From assembly GCF_024758005.1 (NCBI RefSeq), contig NZ_CP103288.1, positions 1,426,001 to 1,490,000 on the forward strand: a stretch of DNA of 64,000 nucleotides, written 5' to 3'. The position numbers were made by a program, and so were the translations under genes. Every line of letters begins with the position of its first letter. Positions within the stretch are counted from its first letter, which is position 1. The stretch is from Pseudarthrobacter sp. NS4. GTDB taxonomy: Bacteria > Actinomycetota > Actinomycetes > Actinomycetales > Micrococcaceae. The notes under the pieces are model-generated. The model saw only the letters and a list, made by a program, of their open reading frames with translations, did no database searches and was not told the DNA's origin. Below, piece by piece: positions 52,595-64,000 of the stretch.

Positions 52595-53380
52595 ATGAAT
52601 CACCCAACGGCCAGTCTTTCCGCCGCATCCCGGCCGGGCCTCATCCTTACCAGCGGTCATGGGACCGACCGGGGACTGCGCCGGGAGCTGAACGAGGATT
52701 CCTTCATTGCCACGGACCCCGTCTTCGCCGTTGCTGACGGGATGGGCGGCCACGAGGCAGGTGAGGTTGCCAGCTCCCTCTGCGTTCAAGCCCTGAGGGC
52801 TATCCCCCAGGTGGCCACAGGTGAGCGGAGTGTCACCGCCTCCCTTCTTCAGCAGTATTTGGTGCGCGCTGACAGCTCCATTCGTGCGGCAATTGGCGCA
52901 GTTGCGGGGACTACCCTCACCGGAGCGGCCATCATGGAACAGCTGGGTGTGCCGTACTGGCTGGTAATGAACATCGGCGACTCCCGCACCTATCGGCTTA
53001 GCGGTGGCTGCCTCGAGCAGATCACGGTAGACCACTCCGAGGTCCAGGAACTCGTGGATGCGGGTGAAATTACTCCAGAGCAGGCCACCACTCACCCGAG
53101 GCGTCATGTCGTGACCCGTGCGCTTGGCACCGGAGACGAGACCGAGGCGGATTACTGGCTTCTGCCGATCGAGGAAGACGACCGGATCCTCGTCTGTTCG
53201 GACGGGCTCACCGGCGAACTTTCGGACGACGAGATATTCAGGATCATCAGCACAGTGCACCATCCCCAAGATGCCGTGGATTCCCTCATCCAAGCGGCGC
53301 TGCGCAGCGGCGGAAGGGACAATATCACTGCGATTGTGGTCGATGCCCGGTTCCCCCCGGCCGCTGCAGCGACCTCCTGA
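52595..53380 (+). CDS. PP2C-type protein phosphatase
   Basis: This is a 261-aa PPM/PP2C Ser/Thr phosphatase with the metal-site motifs in order: RRELNEDSF (about residue 32), ADGMGGHEAG (about 48), NIGDSRTYRL, CSDGLTGELSDDE and GGRDNITAIVVDA. It lacks a membrane anchor, unlike PstP, so it is soluble. AGGGA precedes the ATG. Its kinase partner is not in the window. Confidence 0.92.
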   Translation: MNHPTASLSAASRPGLILTSGHGTDRGLRRELNEDSFIATDPVFAVADGMGGHEAGEVASSLCVQALRAIPQVATGERSVTASLLQQYLVRADSSIRAAIGAVAGTTLTGAAIMEQLGVPYWLVMNIGDSRTYRLSGGCLEQITVDHSEVQELVDAGEITPEQATTHPRRHVVTRALGTGDETEADYWLLPIEEDDRILVCSDGLTGELSDDEIFRIISTVHHPQDAVDSLIQAALRSGGRDNITAIVVDARFPPAAAATS

Positions 53381-53516
53381 GACAACAACAAGGCCTGAAC
53401 TATTTGTAGCCGGAGGGCCACATTCGATGGATTTGCCGCCCTCGGACGTGTTGTAGAAGACTACCGGGGACACCAGAAAGCCGCGGCGGGGGGACTGCGC
53501 GCATCGAAAGGTAGCA

Positions 53517-54146
53517 ATGACTCCGTCCCCACGGGTTCTCCGAGTTGTCTCGACGACGGCATCAGCAGCGGTTCTGGCGATTTCCGTTGGACTCTTTCCG
53601 GGCGGGCCCGCAGCCGCTGATTCTTCGGAACCCTCAGCCGGCACCACAACATCCACGCAGGCTCCTGCCGGATGCCAGCTTCTGTGCCTGCCCGTCCTCG
53701 GGGAAGAGATGCCACCTCCGGAGACGGAGCGGCCGCGGAAGGCGAAGGAACCGGCAGCCCCGCCCGGCCAGCCTTCAGCACGGGCACCGGAGGCCCCCAA
53801 TCAGCCCGCGGCGCCTGATGCGCCTCCGGCCGTAACTGTTCCCGCTCCAGCCGCCCCTGCCGCGGCTACAGTGCCGGAAAAGGCCGATTCCAACCAGGCG
53901 GCCCCGGAGACCACCGCACCGGCCCCCGGCACTCCGCCGTCGAACGGGACTGCCGCCGGCGCATCCAACTGGACCACTCCCGTTACCAGGTCCGCCAAAG
54001 CCACGCAGGTGGCCGCCGTTACCCAGGTTGGTGGTCCCCGCTCGGATAATCCAGCGCCCCTGCCGATCATCGCCGGCGTCCTGCTGCTGGGAGCGGCGGG
54101 CGTCGCCTTCGCCTGGTGGGGCAGGAACCGCCTCCGGGCACACTGA
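53517..54146 (+). CDS. Secreted, membrane-anchored Pro/Ala-rich protein, unknown function
   Basis: This is a 209-aa protein. It has a signal peptide with likely cleavage after Ala34 (GGPAAA), then a low-complexity Pro/Ala/Thr-rich stalk (about 40-175) with one CQLLC pair at 56-60. A C-terminal membrane helix (about 182-201) ends in RNRLRAH. There is no LPxTG. It looks like a cell-wall-spanning anchor or sheath protein. AAAGG lies 5 nt before the ATG. Confidence 0.75.
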   Translation: MTPSPRVLRVVSTTASAAVLAISVGLFPGGPAAADSSEPSAGTTTSTQAPAGCQLLCLPVLGEEMPPPETERPRKAKEPAAPPGQPSARAPEAPNQPAAPDAPPAVTVPAPAAPAAATVPEKADSNQAAPETTAPAPGTPPSNGTAAGASNWTTPVTRSAKATQVAAVTQVGGPRSDNPAPLPIIAGVLLLGAAGVAFAWWGRNRLRAH

Positions 54147-57283
<3,137 letters not shown>

Positions 57284-57379
57284 GGGCGGCGCGGTTGGGC
57301 CCGGGGAGGCGGGCCGTTCCGGGGTGATAGTTCAATCACGGAAAGCACGATTTTGCGCGCGGTTACTGGCTGGTACCAC

Positions 57380-57385
57380 TACCAT
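57380..57385 (+). promoter_or_regulatory. -10 hexamer of the GNAT gene (leaderless)
   Basis: TACCAT ends 6 nt before the GTG at 57392. No SD is present. Confidence 0.45.
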
Positions 57386-57391
57386 TGACGG

Positions 57392-57895
57392 GTGCATCCG
57401 CAGATAACTGTCCGTCCCGCCGTCGAATCCGACTTCGACGCCGTTGCCCGCATCACCAGGAATTCCTACCTGGCTGCCGGGTACTTTGACGACGCCGACC
57501 ACCCCTATATGCGCAAGGTCCAGGACGTGGCGCTCCGGGCCGGCCAGGCCACCGTCTGGGTGGCCGAGCGGGCAGGGCAGGTGGTTGGTTCGGTCACGCT
57601 TGCCCGGGCCGGGGAACCTTACGCGGACATCGCCCTTGACGATGAGCTCGAGTTCCGGATGCTGGTGGTGGACCCGGCCGTGCAGCGCAGCGGGGCGGGA
57701 AAGGCCATGATGGCGGCGATCCTTGAACATGCCAAGGAATTGGACGGGATCAAGGCTGTGTCGCTGACTACCGGGAGCACCTGGGAAAGTGCCCGCAGCC
57801 TGTACTACAAAACCGGCTTCGCCAGGGCCCCGGAAAGGGACTGGTTCGTGCCCGGGACTGACATAAAACTGCTGGTTTACCGGCGGGATCTGTAG
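57392..57895 (+). CDS. GNAT-family N-acetyltransferase
   Basis: This is a 167-aa acetyl-CoA-dependent acetyltransferase of unknown substrate. The acetyl-CoA-binding motif A is LVVDPAVQRSGAGKAMM near residue 91, followed by the LYYKTGF strand and helix typical of the family's C-terminal half. The GTG at 57392 begins VHPQITVRPA directly after its -10 hexamer. Confidence 0.85.
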   Translation: MHPQITVRPAVESDFDAVARITRNSYLAAGYFDDADHPYMRKVQDVALRAGQATVWVAERAGQVVGSVTLARAGEPYADIALDDELEFRMLVVDPAVQRSGAGKAMMAAILEHAKELDGIKAVSLTTGSTWESARSLYYKTGFARAPERDWFVPGTDIKLLVYRRDL

Positions 57896-57941
57896 CCGCC
57901 CTAAAGTGGTGCCGACCCGCTCCAGCTTTGAAAGGCCCACC

Positions 57942-58325
57942 ATGCGCAAAACCTTCGGCACCGGCTCCATCTGGGAACAGACCCTCGGCTACTCCCGCGC
58001 CGTCCAGGTGGACAACACGCTCTACATCTCGGCCACCGCAGCAAGCGGCGGGGACGGCGTCGTGGGCGACGATTTCTACAGCCAGACCCAGTACATCCTG
58101 CAGAAACTCGGCAAGGTCCTGGCTGACGCCGGCTTCGGGCTGGAGGACGTGGTCCAGTCCAAGCTGTACCTGACGGACATCAGCCAGTGGGAAGAAGCCG
58201 GCCGCGCCCACGGCGAAGTCTTCGGCGACATCCGCCCCACCCTGTCGCTGGTGCACGTCCTGCCGTTCCTGGACCCGAAGATGCTCGTCGAAATCGAACT
58301 CGTGGCGCAGAAGAGCGCCGGCTGA
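57942..58325 (+). CDS. RidA-family protein
   Basis: This is a 127-aa member of the YjgF/YER057c/UK114 family, which deaminates reactive enamine/imine intermediates or has related functions. The family pattern SRAVQVDNTLYISATAA is followed by QTQYILQKLGKVLADAGFG and KLYLTDISQW. The catalytic Arg appears to be conserved near RPTLSLVHV. The ATG at 57942 has AAAGG upstream. Its stop is 4 nt from the convergent response-regulator stop. Confidence 0.87.
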   Translation: MRKTFGTGSIWEQTLGYSRAVQVDNTLYISATAASGGDGVVGDDFYSQTQYILQKLGKVLADAGFGLEDVVQSKLYLTDISQWEEAGRAHGEVFGDIRPTLSLVHVLPFLDPKMLVEIELVAQKSAG

Positions 58326-58329
58326 CCTA

Positions 58330-58992
58330 TCAACCCGTGGGCAGGCCGTAGCGGTGCTCCGGCCTGCCAGTGGTCCCGTAGCGCAGCTGGATGTCGACGG
58401 CGCCGTCGTCCGCGAGCGAGGACAGGTACCGCTGCGCCGTCGCCCGGGACACGCCCACCCGGCCCGCTACCTCTGCCGCCGAATACTGCTCGCCGGGAAC
58501 CAGCGATTCCAGCACCGCGGCTTCCGTCGCCGACCGAGGCCTGGCCGACGGCGTGGCATCGCCCGGGATCAGCGAACGTTTGGCCCGCTCCACCGAGTCC
58601 TGGTCCAGCGCGCCGGGCTGGGCCAGGAGGCGCCGGTACCGGGCATAGGACCGCAGCTGCTGTGAGAGTGCGTCCGCCGTGAACGGCTTCAGCAGGTATC
58701 CCAGGGCGCCGCGGCGGAAAGCCAGCCGCACAGACGCCGCATCCGAGGCCGCACTGAGGATGATGGTGTCCACGTCCAGCTGCTGCAAAAGGTCCAGGCC
58801 CGAGGCGTCCGGCAGGTACACATCCAGCAGCACCAGGTCAGGCCGCAGGCTGTGGATGGCCTGCAGCGCCAGCGAGGCGGTGCCCACCGGCGCGAGCGCC
58901 AGGAACCCCGCCACCGAGTCCACGTAGGCGGCGTGGAGCTTGGCCACGTGGAAGTCGTCGTCCACGATCAGGACCCGAAAATCCTCAGCCAT
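58330..58992 (-). CDS. CitB/DcuR-type response regulator
   Basis: This is a 220-aa regulator with a receiver domain (VDDDFHVAKLH; phosphorylated Asp57 in LVLLDVYLP) and an HTH output domain (EVAGRVGVSRATAQRYLSSL) of the CitB family. The ATG at 58992 overlaps the kinase stop by 8 nt. With the kinase it probably controls the divergent citrate transporter. The AGCA direct repeats at 60761-60814 are its candidate sites. Confidence 0.9.
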   Translation of the reverse strand: MAEDFRVLIVDDDFHVAKLHAAYVDSVAGFLALAPVGTASLALQAIHSLRPDLVLLDVYLPDASGLDLLQQLDVDTIILSAASDAASVRLAFRRGALGYLLKPFTADALSQQLRSYARYRRLLAQPGALDQDSVERAKRSLIPGDATPSARPRSATEAAVLESLVPGEQYSAAEVAGRVGVSRATAQRYLSSLADDGAVDIQLRYGTTGRPEHRYGLPTG

Positions 58993-60706
58993 CGTTGTCC
59001 TTTCGAATCGTCCCCGGCGTCTTGGCGGCGGAGCTTCCCGCCGTGGTGTGTGGCAATGTGGCCATAAAAACTGCGCCGGGCCCGCCCCTGGTGCCGGGAG
59101 CCAGCACCTTGACGTCACCGCCGCGGCGCCGTGCCAGCTGGCGGGCCAGTGCGAGTCCGAAGCCCTGACCTCCGCCGGCGCGCACGGGCCCGGTGGCGGT
59201 GGTGAACCCTTCGGCGAAGACAGCCTCCGCATCCGTTCCGTCAGCCAGCCCGTCACCCGAGTCCGCGACCACCACGTGCAGGGTGCCGCCGTCGTCGCCC
59301 GGCTCATCCAGCACCTCCACTTCAACCCAGCGGTCAGCTGAGGTGCCGGCCACGGCGGCGTTGACGGCGTTGTCGATCAGGTTCCCCAGCACCGTGGTGA
59401 CATCCTGGGCCTCGGTGACGTGGCCGCGGACCAGTGTCTCCGGCCCGACCCGCAGGGCGACGCCGCGTTCGTCGGCCTCCACGCCCTTGGCTCCGACGAA
59501 GGCCTGGAGGTACGGGTCCTGGAGGAGTTCGGCCTGGTCCACGGGAAACTTGAGCGGCCCGGTGGCAGCCAGTTGCGCCAGGTACTCCCGCGCCTGCTGG
59601 TGCTGCCCGATGCTCATGAACCCGGCCAGGGTATGCAGCTGGTTCGCGAACTCGTGCCGCTGGGCGCGCAGCGCTGTTGACATGGTCCCCACGGCGTCCA
59701 ACTGCCTGGTGAGCTCCTGCAGTTCAGTCCTGTCGCGGAGCATCACCACCCAGCCCAGGTCTTCCCGCCGGTGCAGCGCCTTGCGTGCGTTGGCCACCAG
59801 CACCCGACCGCCCGCCACGATCTCCAGGGCGCCCGTGCCGGCGTGCCCGGGTCTGGTGAGGGACTTCAGCTGGTCCGGCACCGGGGCGTCCTCCCAACGC
59901 GTTCCCGCCAGGTCAGGCAGGCTGAGCAGTCGCTGTGCCGCTGCGTTGAAGACCGTGATCCGGCCGTCGGCCGATATGCCGACGACGCCGTCGTCCACGC
60001 CCTGGAGCACCGCCACCTGGTCGTGGACCAGCGTGCTGATCTCCTCCGGCTCCAGTCCCAGGGTGAGCCGCTGCAGCCGGCGGCGCAGCAGGAAAGATCC
60101 CAGCACCCCGGCCAGCAGGGCGCCCGCGGCCGTCACTGCCACCGGCCCGATATCGCGCGCCACGCTCTGGGCGACGGTTTCCATCGAGTAGCCCACGCTG
60201 ACCTCGCCCACCACGGTGGTGCTGCCCGGGGCGTAGACGGGCACCTTTGCCCCGGCGGAGGGGCCAAGAGTTCCGGTATTGCGGGTGGTGACCTCCCGCC
60301 CGGCCAGCGCCTCCGACGGGTCAGTACTCACCTTTTCGCCGAGCCGCTGCGGATCCGGATGTGCCAGCCGGAGGCCCGTTTCGTCCGTGATCACCACGAA
60401 CAGCGCGCCGGTCCGCGACCGTGCAGCCTCGGCTTCCTGCATCAGGGGGCCGGCCGCGAGTTCGGACTGCGGGGGAGTGCCTTCCTCTTCGCTGATGGCC
60501 AGCACGTCCGCGCGCACGGACGGGTCCGAGGCCACGGTCCGGGCCAGGGTCAGCGCCTGGTTCTCCGCCTCGCTGCCCACCCTGTCATAGGTAAGCCAGG
60601 CGTGGACGGCCGCGCTGAGCAGGACCACCAGCAGCACCACGGCCAGCTGCAGCAGGAGTGTCTGGGTGGAGAACCGCAACGGCGGGCGGCGCGCGGAACG
60701 CTGCAT
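58985..60706 (-). CDS. CitA/DcuS-type sensor histidine kinase
   Basis: This is a 573-aa membrane kinase. TM1 (about 15-37), an extracytoplasmic PDC/Cache-like sensor domain (about 38-175) that binds citrate or C4-dicarboxylates in relatives, TM2 (about 176-198), a PAS domain (about 215-320), the phospho-acceptor HEFANQLHTLAGF and an HATPase domain with GNLIDNAVNAA and GGGQGFGLALA. AAGGAGGA precedes the ATG. It is divergent from the CitMHS transporter. Confidence 0.92.
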   Translation of the reverse strand: MQRSARRPPLRFSTQTLLLQLAVVLLVVLLSAAVHAWLTYDRVGSEAENQALTLARTVASDPSVRADVLAISEEEGTPPQSELAAGPLMQEAEAARSRTGALFVVITDETGLRLAHPDPQRLGEKVSTDPSEALAGREVTTRNTGTLGPSAGAKVPVYAPGSTTVVGEVSVGYSMETVAQSVARDIGPVAVTAAGALLAGVLGSFLLRRRLQRLTLGLEPEEISTLVHDQVAVLQGVDDGVVGISADGRITVFNAAAQRLLSLPDLAGTRWEDAPVPDQLKSLTRPGHAGTGALEIVAGGRVLVANARKALHRREDLGWVVMLRDRTELQELTRQLDAVGTMSTALRAQRHEFANQLHTLAGFMSIGQHQQAREYLAQLAATGPLKFPVDQAELLQDPYLQAFVGAKGVEADERGVALRVGPETLVRGHVTEAQDVTTVLGNLIDNAVNAAVAGTSADRWVEVEVLDEPGDDGGTLHVVVADSGDGLADGTDAEAVFAEGFTTATGPVRAGGGQGFGLALARQLARRRGGDVKVLAPGTRGGPGAVFMATLPHTTAGSSAAKTPGTIRKDNDG

Positions 60707-60760
60707 GGTCCTCCTTGACGTGTTCGGCGGCTGCGGGCGCGGCCCGCAGCAGTTGCTTTC

Positions 60761-60814
60761 AGCAAAATTGGGCGGGTGAGCACAATGAGCAAAATGCTCC
60801 CAATAAGCAGTATG
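60761..60814. repeat. Four AGCA-n-ATG direct repeats in the kinase/citrate-transporter interval
   Basis: AGCAAAATT (60761), AGCACAATG (60779), AGCAAAATG (60788) and AGCAGTATG (60806) start 18, 9 and 18 nt apart. They form an A/T-rich patch in an otherwise GC-rich region. They are candidate sites for the CitB-type regulator. Confidence 0.6.
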
Positions 60815-60915
60815 CCAATCAATTGAGCCAAAGGCACGGCCGTGACGGCCGCCACCCTACAGTCTGTAGCACGCGTCACACCGCTGTGCCGCTGTTCACA
60901 AAGAAGGAGCCGGCC

Positions 60916-62385
60916 GTGCTGGTATTACTTGGATTCGCAATGATCGCGGTATTCATGGTGCTGATCATGACGAAGAAGTTGACGCCAGTGCTGGCGTTGA
61001 TCATCGTCCCCACCGTTTTCGGACTTTTCGCCGGTGCCGGCCTCGGCATCGGTGACATGGTCCTGGACTCCATGAAGTCCATGACCTCCACCGCAGCCCT
61101 GCTGATGTTCGCCATCATCTACTTCGGCTTGATGATCGACGTCGGGCTGTTTGACCCGCTGGTGCGCTTCATCCTGCGCAAGCTGGGCAACGACCCCGCC
61201 AAGGTGGTCCTGGGCACCGCCCTGCTCGCTGCCGCCGTATCCCTCGACGGCGACGGCTCCACCACCTTCATCCTCACCACCGCGGCCATGCTGCCGATCT
61301 ACCTCCGGCTGAAGATGAGCCCCGTGGTCCTTACCTGCGTGGCCGGCCTGGCCAACGGCACCATGAACATCGTCCCCTGGGGCGGCCCCACGGCCCGCGC
61401 CGCAACCGCCCTGAAGATCGACGTGAATGACGTCTTCGTTCCGATGCTCCCGTCGCTGATCGCCGGCGTCGCCGTCGTCTTCGCCTTCGCCTGGCTCCTC
61501 GGCCTGCAGGAGCGCAATCGCCTCCGCGCCACTGCCCCTGAGATCTGGGGTGTGCCGGACACCGCTGAAGCGTTCGACGGCGGCGCTGCCGCCGGCGTTG
61601 CCGGCGGCACCGGAACCGGCCGCGGACGCAAGGGGGCCAACCCCGGCGGAGCAGCCCCCGCCGTCGGCGGATCAGGCGTTGCCGTGCTCGAACGTACCGA
61701 ACCCCTGGTGGACGAGGACGATTCAGCGATGGCTGGCACCGCCCTGGACCCCAACCGCAGCACCCTGCGCCCCAAGCTGTTCTGGTTCAACCTGGGCCTC
61801 ACCGTGGCAGTCATGGGCATGCTCATCGCCGATCTCGTGCCCCTGCCGTACGTCTTTATGGTGGGCTCCGCGATCGCCCTGCTGGTGAACTTCCCCAACG
61901 TCAAGGACCAGGGCACCCAGCTCGTGGCCCACGCAGGGTCGATCGTCGCCGTGGTCAGCATGGTCATGGCTGCTGCAGTCCTGACCGGCGTCCTCACCGG
62001 CACCGGCATGGTGGAAGCGATGTCAGCGTGGCTGGTACAGATCATTCCCGCCTCCATGGGCCCGTTCCTGGCCGTCATCACCGGCGTCCTGAGCATCCCC
62101 ATGACGTTCTTCATGAGCAACGATGCCTTCTACTTTGGCGTCCTGCCGGTCCTCAGCGAGACCGCCGCCCACTACGGAATCAGTGCGGCCGAGATGGCCC
62201 GGGCCTCCATCACCGGCCAGCCGTTCCACATGCAGAGCCCGCTGGTTCCCGCCATCCTGCTCCTGGTGTCGCTGGCCAAGGTCGATCTCGGCGACCACCA
62301 CAAGAAAGTCCTGTGGCGCAGCGCCGTAGTATCCCTGGTCATGCTGGGAATTGGCATGCTGACCGGAGCCATCGGGATCGGTTAG
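60916..62385 (+). CDS. CitMHS-family citrate-metal:H+ symporter
   Basis: This is a 489-aa transporter that imports citrate complexed with Mg2+ or Ca2+. It has about 12 membrane segments, ALIIVPTVFGLFAGAGLGIG near the start and FMSNDAFYFGVLP in the C-terminal half. The central loop (about residues 215-275) contains a Gly/Ala-rich low-complexity insert. The GTG at 60916 is set by AAGGAG 6 nt upstream. It is divergent from the CitA/DcuS-type kinase, matching a citrate-induced module. Confidence 0.92.
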   Translation: MLVLLGFAMIAVFMVLIMTKKLTPVLALIIVPTVFGLFAGAGLGIGDMVLDSMKSMTSTAALLMFAIIYFGLMIDVGLFDPLVRFILRKLGNDPAKVVLGTALLAAAVSLDGDGSTTFILTTAAMLPIYLRLKMSPVVLTCVAGLANGTMNIVPWGGPTARAATALKIDVNDVFVPMLPSLIAGVAVVFAFAWLLGLQERNRLRATAPEIWGVPDTAEAFDGGAAAGVAGGTGTGRGRKGANPGGAAPAVGGSGVAVLERTEPLVDEDDSAMAGTALDPNRSTLRPKLFWFNLGLTVAVMGMLIADLVPLPYVFMVGSAIALLVNFPNVKDQGTQLVAHAGSIVAVVSMVMAAAVLTGVLTGTGMVEAMSAWLVQIIPASMGPFLAVITGVLSIPMTFFMSNDAFYFGVLPVLSETAAHYGISAAEMARASITGQPFHMQSPLVPAILLLVSLAKVDLGDHHKKVLWRSAVVSLVMLGIGMLTGAIGIG

Positions 62386-62437
62386 TCTGTAGCTGCCGGC
62401 GGTGCTGCCCCCTGTGGGCGGCAGCCCGGCATGAAGG

Positions 62438-62475
62438 TGCCCGTCTGACGCCCGCTGGGGGCCGTCAGACGGGCA
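62438..62475 (+). terminator. Terminator after the citrate transporter
   Basis: A perfect 13-bp stem (62438-62450 with 62463-62475) with a 12-nt loop is followed by a moderately T-rich stretch. It is 52 nt after the stop. Confidence 0.75.
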
Positions 62476-62490
62476 TCATCGTTTCCCCAC

Positions 62491-62496
62491 TAGAAT
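62491..62496 (+). promoter_or_regulatory. -10 hexamer of the gatCA operon
   Basis: TAGAAT lies about 38 nt before the gatC ATG, leaving a short leader that carries AGGGGAG as SD. Confidence 0.4.
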
Positions 62497-62533
62497 GGAT
62501 CGGAAATCAATTCAAACTTTGCAGGGGAGATCC

Positions 62534-62830
62534 ATGGCTGCGATCAACCGTGACGACGTTGCGCATCTCGCGCGGCTCGCTCACATCGAGATGAGTGCCC
62601 AAGAGCTGGACAGGATGGCCGGAGAACTGGCCGTCATCGTTGATGCGGTCAAATCCGTCAGTCAGGCCGCCGGTGATGATGTCCCGGCAACGTCCCACCC
62701 CATTCCGCTGACCAACGTGTTCCGCGAGGACGTTGTGGGACACACCTTTACTGCGGAACAGGCACTCTCCGGTGCCCCCGATTCCGACGAAAACCGTTTC
62801 AAGGTCCCGGCAATCCTGGATGAGGCATAA
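62534..62830 (+). CDS. gatC: Asp-tRNA(Asn)/Glu-tRNA(Gln) amidotransferase subunit C
   Basis: This is a 98-aa stabilising subunit of the GatCAB complex that converts mischarged Glu-tRNA(Gln) and Asp-tRNA(Asn). VAHLARLAHIEMSAQEL and the C-terminal FKVPAILDEA are family hallmarks. The ATG at 62534 has AGGGGAG upstream. It is followed after 3 nt by gatA. Confidence 0.94.
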   Translation: MAAINRDDVAHLARLAHIEMSAQELDRMAGELAVIVDAVKSVSQAAGDDVPATSHPIPLTNVFREDVVGHTFTAEQALSGAPDSDENRFKVPAILDEA

Positions 62831-62833
62831 CCC

Positions 62834-64000
62834 ATGACTGACTCAAACGAACTCATCCGCCTGTCCGCGGCGCAGCTGGCCGAAAAGCTGGCTGCAGGCG
62901 AGGTCACCTCCGTCGAGGTCACCCAGGCGTACCTGGACCGGATCGCCGAAGTGGACGGCGGCGAACGCGGCGTGAACGCGTTCCTGCACATCAACGCGGA
63001 GGAAGCCCTCGCGGTCGCCGCCGAAGTCGATGCCATCCGCGCCGCCGGCGGCGCCGGGGCGGAGGCCCTGCACGTCCTGGCCGGTGTCCCCATCGCGGTC
63101 AAGGACCTCATTGTCACGGTCGGCCAGCCCACCACGGCGGGATCCAGGATCCTCGAGGGCTGGCACAGCCCCTACGACGCCACAGTCGTGGAACGCCTGC
63201 GCGCGGCGAAGATGCCCATCCTGGGCAAGACCAACCTGGACGAGTTCGCCATGGGCTCCTCCACCGAGCACTCGGCCTACGGTCCCACCCGCAACCCCTG
63301 GGACCTGGACCGCATCCCCGGCGGTTCCGGTGGCGGCTCCGCTGCCGCCGTCGCCGCATTTGAAGCACCCCTGGCGCTGGGTACCGACACCGGCGGTTCC
63401 ATCCGCCAGCCGGGTGCCGTCACCGGCACCGTCGGCGTGAAGCCCACGTACGGCAGCGTTTCCCGGTACGGTGCAATCGCCATGGCTTCCTCGCTGGACC
63501 AGATCGGCCCGGTTTCACGGACGGTCCTGGATTCCGCCCTCCTGCATGAGGTCATCGGCGGGCACGACCCCCGCGACTCCACCTCGCTGCCGGACCCGCT
63601 GGCAGACCTCGTGGCCGCAGCCAAGACCGGCAACGTCGAGGGCATGCGGATCGGCATCATCAAGGAACTCCACGGTGAGGGCTACCAGGCCGGCGTCGAA
63701 AACCGCTTCAATGACTCCCTGGCGCTGCTCGAGGAAGCCGGCGCGGAAATCGTTGAGGTCTCCTGCCCCAACTTCCAGTACGCACTGGGCGCCTACTACC
63801 TGATCATGCCCTCCGAGGCGTCCTCCAACCTCGCCAAGTTCGACGGCGTCCGGTACGGCCTGCGCGTCCTCCCCGAGGACGGACCCATGACCATCGAACG
63901 CGTCATGGGCGCCACCCGCGCCGCCGGCTTCGGCGACGAAGTCAAGCGCCGTATCATCCTGGGCACCTACGCCCTGAGCGCCGGTTACTACGATGCCTAC
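62834..64000 (+). CDS. gatA: Asp-tRNA(Asn)/Glu-tRNA(Gln) amidotransferase subunit A (3' partial)
   Basis: This is the glutaminase subunit of GatCAB. The 389 codons present run off the window. The amidase signature is intact: catalytic Lys in PIAVKDLI, the [13 protein letters not shown] loop with the first Ser, and the nucleophile Ser in [11 protein letters not shown]. The ATG at 62834 follows gatC by 3 nt. Neither end frame nor motifs show damage. Confidence 0.95.
   Translation, partial: MTDSNELIRLSAAQLAEKLAAGEVTSVEVTQAYLDRIAEVDGGERGVNAFLHINAEEALAVAAEVDAIRAAGGAGAEALHVLAGVPIAVKDLIVTVGQPTTAGSRILEGWHSPYDATVVERLRAAKMPILGKTNLDEFAMGSSTEHSAYGPTRNPWDLDRIPGGSGGGSAAAVAAFEAPLALGTDTGGSIRQPGAVTGTVGVKPTYGSVSRYGAIAMASSLDQIGPVSRTVLDSALLHEVIGGHDPRDSTSLPDPLADLVAAAKTGNVEGMRIGIIKELHGEGYQAGVENRFNDSLALLEEAGAEIVEVSCPNFQYALGAYYLIMPSEASSNLAKFDGVRYGLRVLPEDGPMTIERVMGATRAAGFGDEVKRRIILGTYALSAGYYDAY

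Noticed and set aside
60761..60814. Possible CRISPR-like or iteron origin repeats
   Set aside because: The units are only 9 nt long, and there is no replication gene or A/T-rich origin context. A regulator site is a better fit.

Overview
The window is a high-GC (roughly two-thirds G+C) actinobacterial chromosome segment. It is most like the Arthrobacter/Pseudarthrobacter group (Micrococcaceae), judging by gene content: L25-Pth, SufS/SufU, an SCO4848-family protein, an actinobacterial acyl-CoA carboxylase with epsilon subunit, and a PunA/LpdA pair. No rRNA, tRNA, CRISPR array, insertion sequence or prophage was seen. Fifty-two protein genes are called. The first (L25) and last (gatA) run off the edges.

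Layout. 0-7.3 kb: ribosomal protein L25, peptidyl-tRNA hydrolase, two adjacent large LuxR-type STAND ATPase regulators, then a 550-bp non-coding stretch with tandem 20-bp repeats and hairpins. 7.3-9.1 kb: sufS-sufU. 9.2-11.5 kb: three small reverse-strand genes. 11.7-16.2 kb: mfd and a YdjM-like membrane protein. 16.3-24 kb: deoC and the nitrite-reduction/siroheme block (short FAD oxidoreductase, HemD-like regulator, cobA, nirB on the reverse strand; nirD divergent). 24-28.3 kb: phospho-sugar mutase, punA, lpdA. 28.4-36 kb: pspC, a 5'-truncated flavodoxin, the assimilatory nitrate operon (narK, nasC, flavoprotein) and an MHS-type transporter. 36-52 kb: acyl-CoA carboxylase genes (accA3, maf, accE, accD, birA, PH-domain gene) interrupted by a transporter block (MMPL, TetR, glutamate/dicarboxylate symporter, DUF885 protein). 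52-58 kb: an Rv1264-like adenylyl cyclase, a PP2C phosphatase, a secreted Pro/Ala-rich protein, ligA, an IMPase, GNAT and RidA. 58-62.4 kb: a CitAB/DcuSR-type two-component system divergent from a CitMHS citrate transporter. 62.5-64 kb: gatC and gatA.

How the parts work together. Nitrate is imported by NarK, reduced by NasC with electrons from the adjacent flavoprotein, and nitrite is reduced by NirB/NirD using siroheme made with CobA. Four promoters of this pathway (nirB, nirD, narK and the short FAD oxidoreductase) carry pentamers of the GAAAC/GTnAC type phased at 11 bp, resembling GlnR operators. At nirB, nirD and narK the last GAAAC lies exactly 10 nt before a TAnnnT -10 hexamer. The acyl-CoA carboxylase genes accA3 and accD share a 15/17-identical palindrome in their promoters, although they lie 9 kb apart. 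Nine genes show a -10 hexamer TAnnnT exactly 6 nt before the start codon, so they are probably translated from leaderless mRNAs. The most unusual single locus is the second LuxR regulator. A perfect 8-bp tandem duplication just after its stop-coupled ATG throws the start out of frame, and removing one copy restores a perfect N-terminus.
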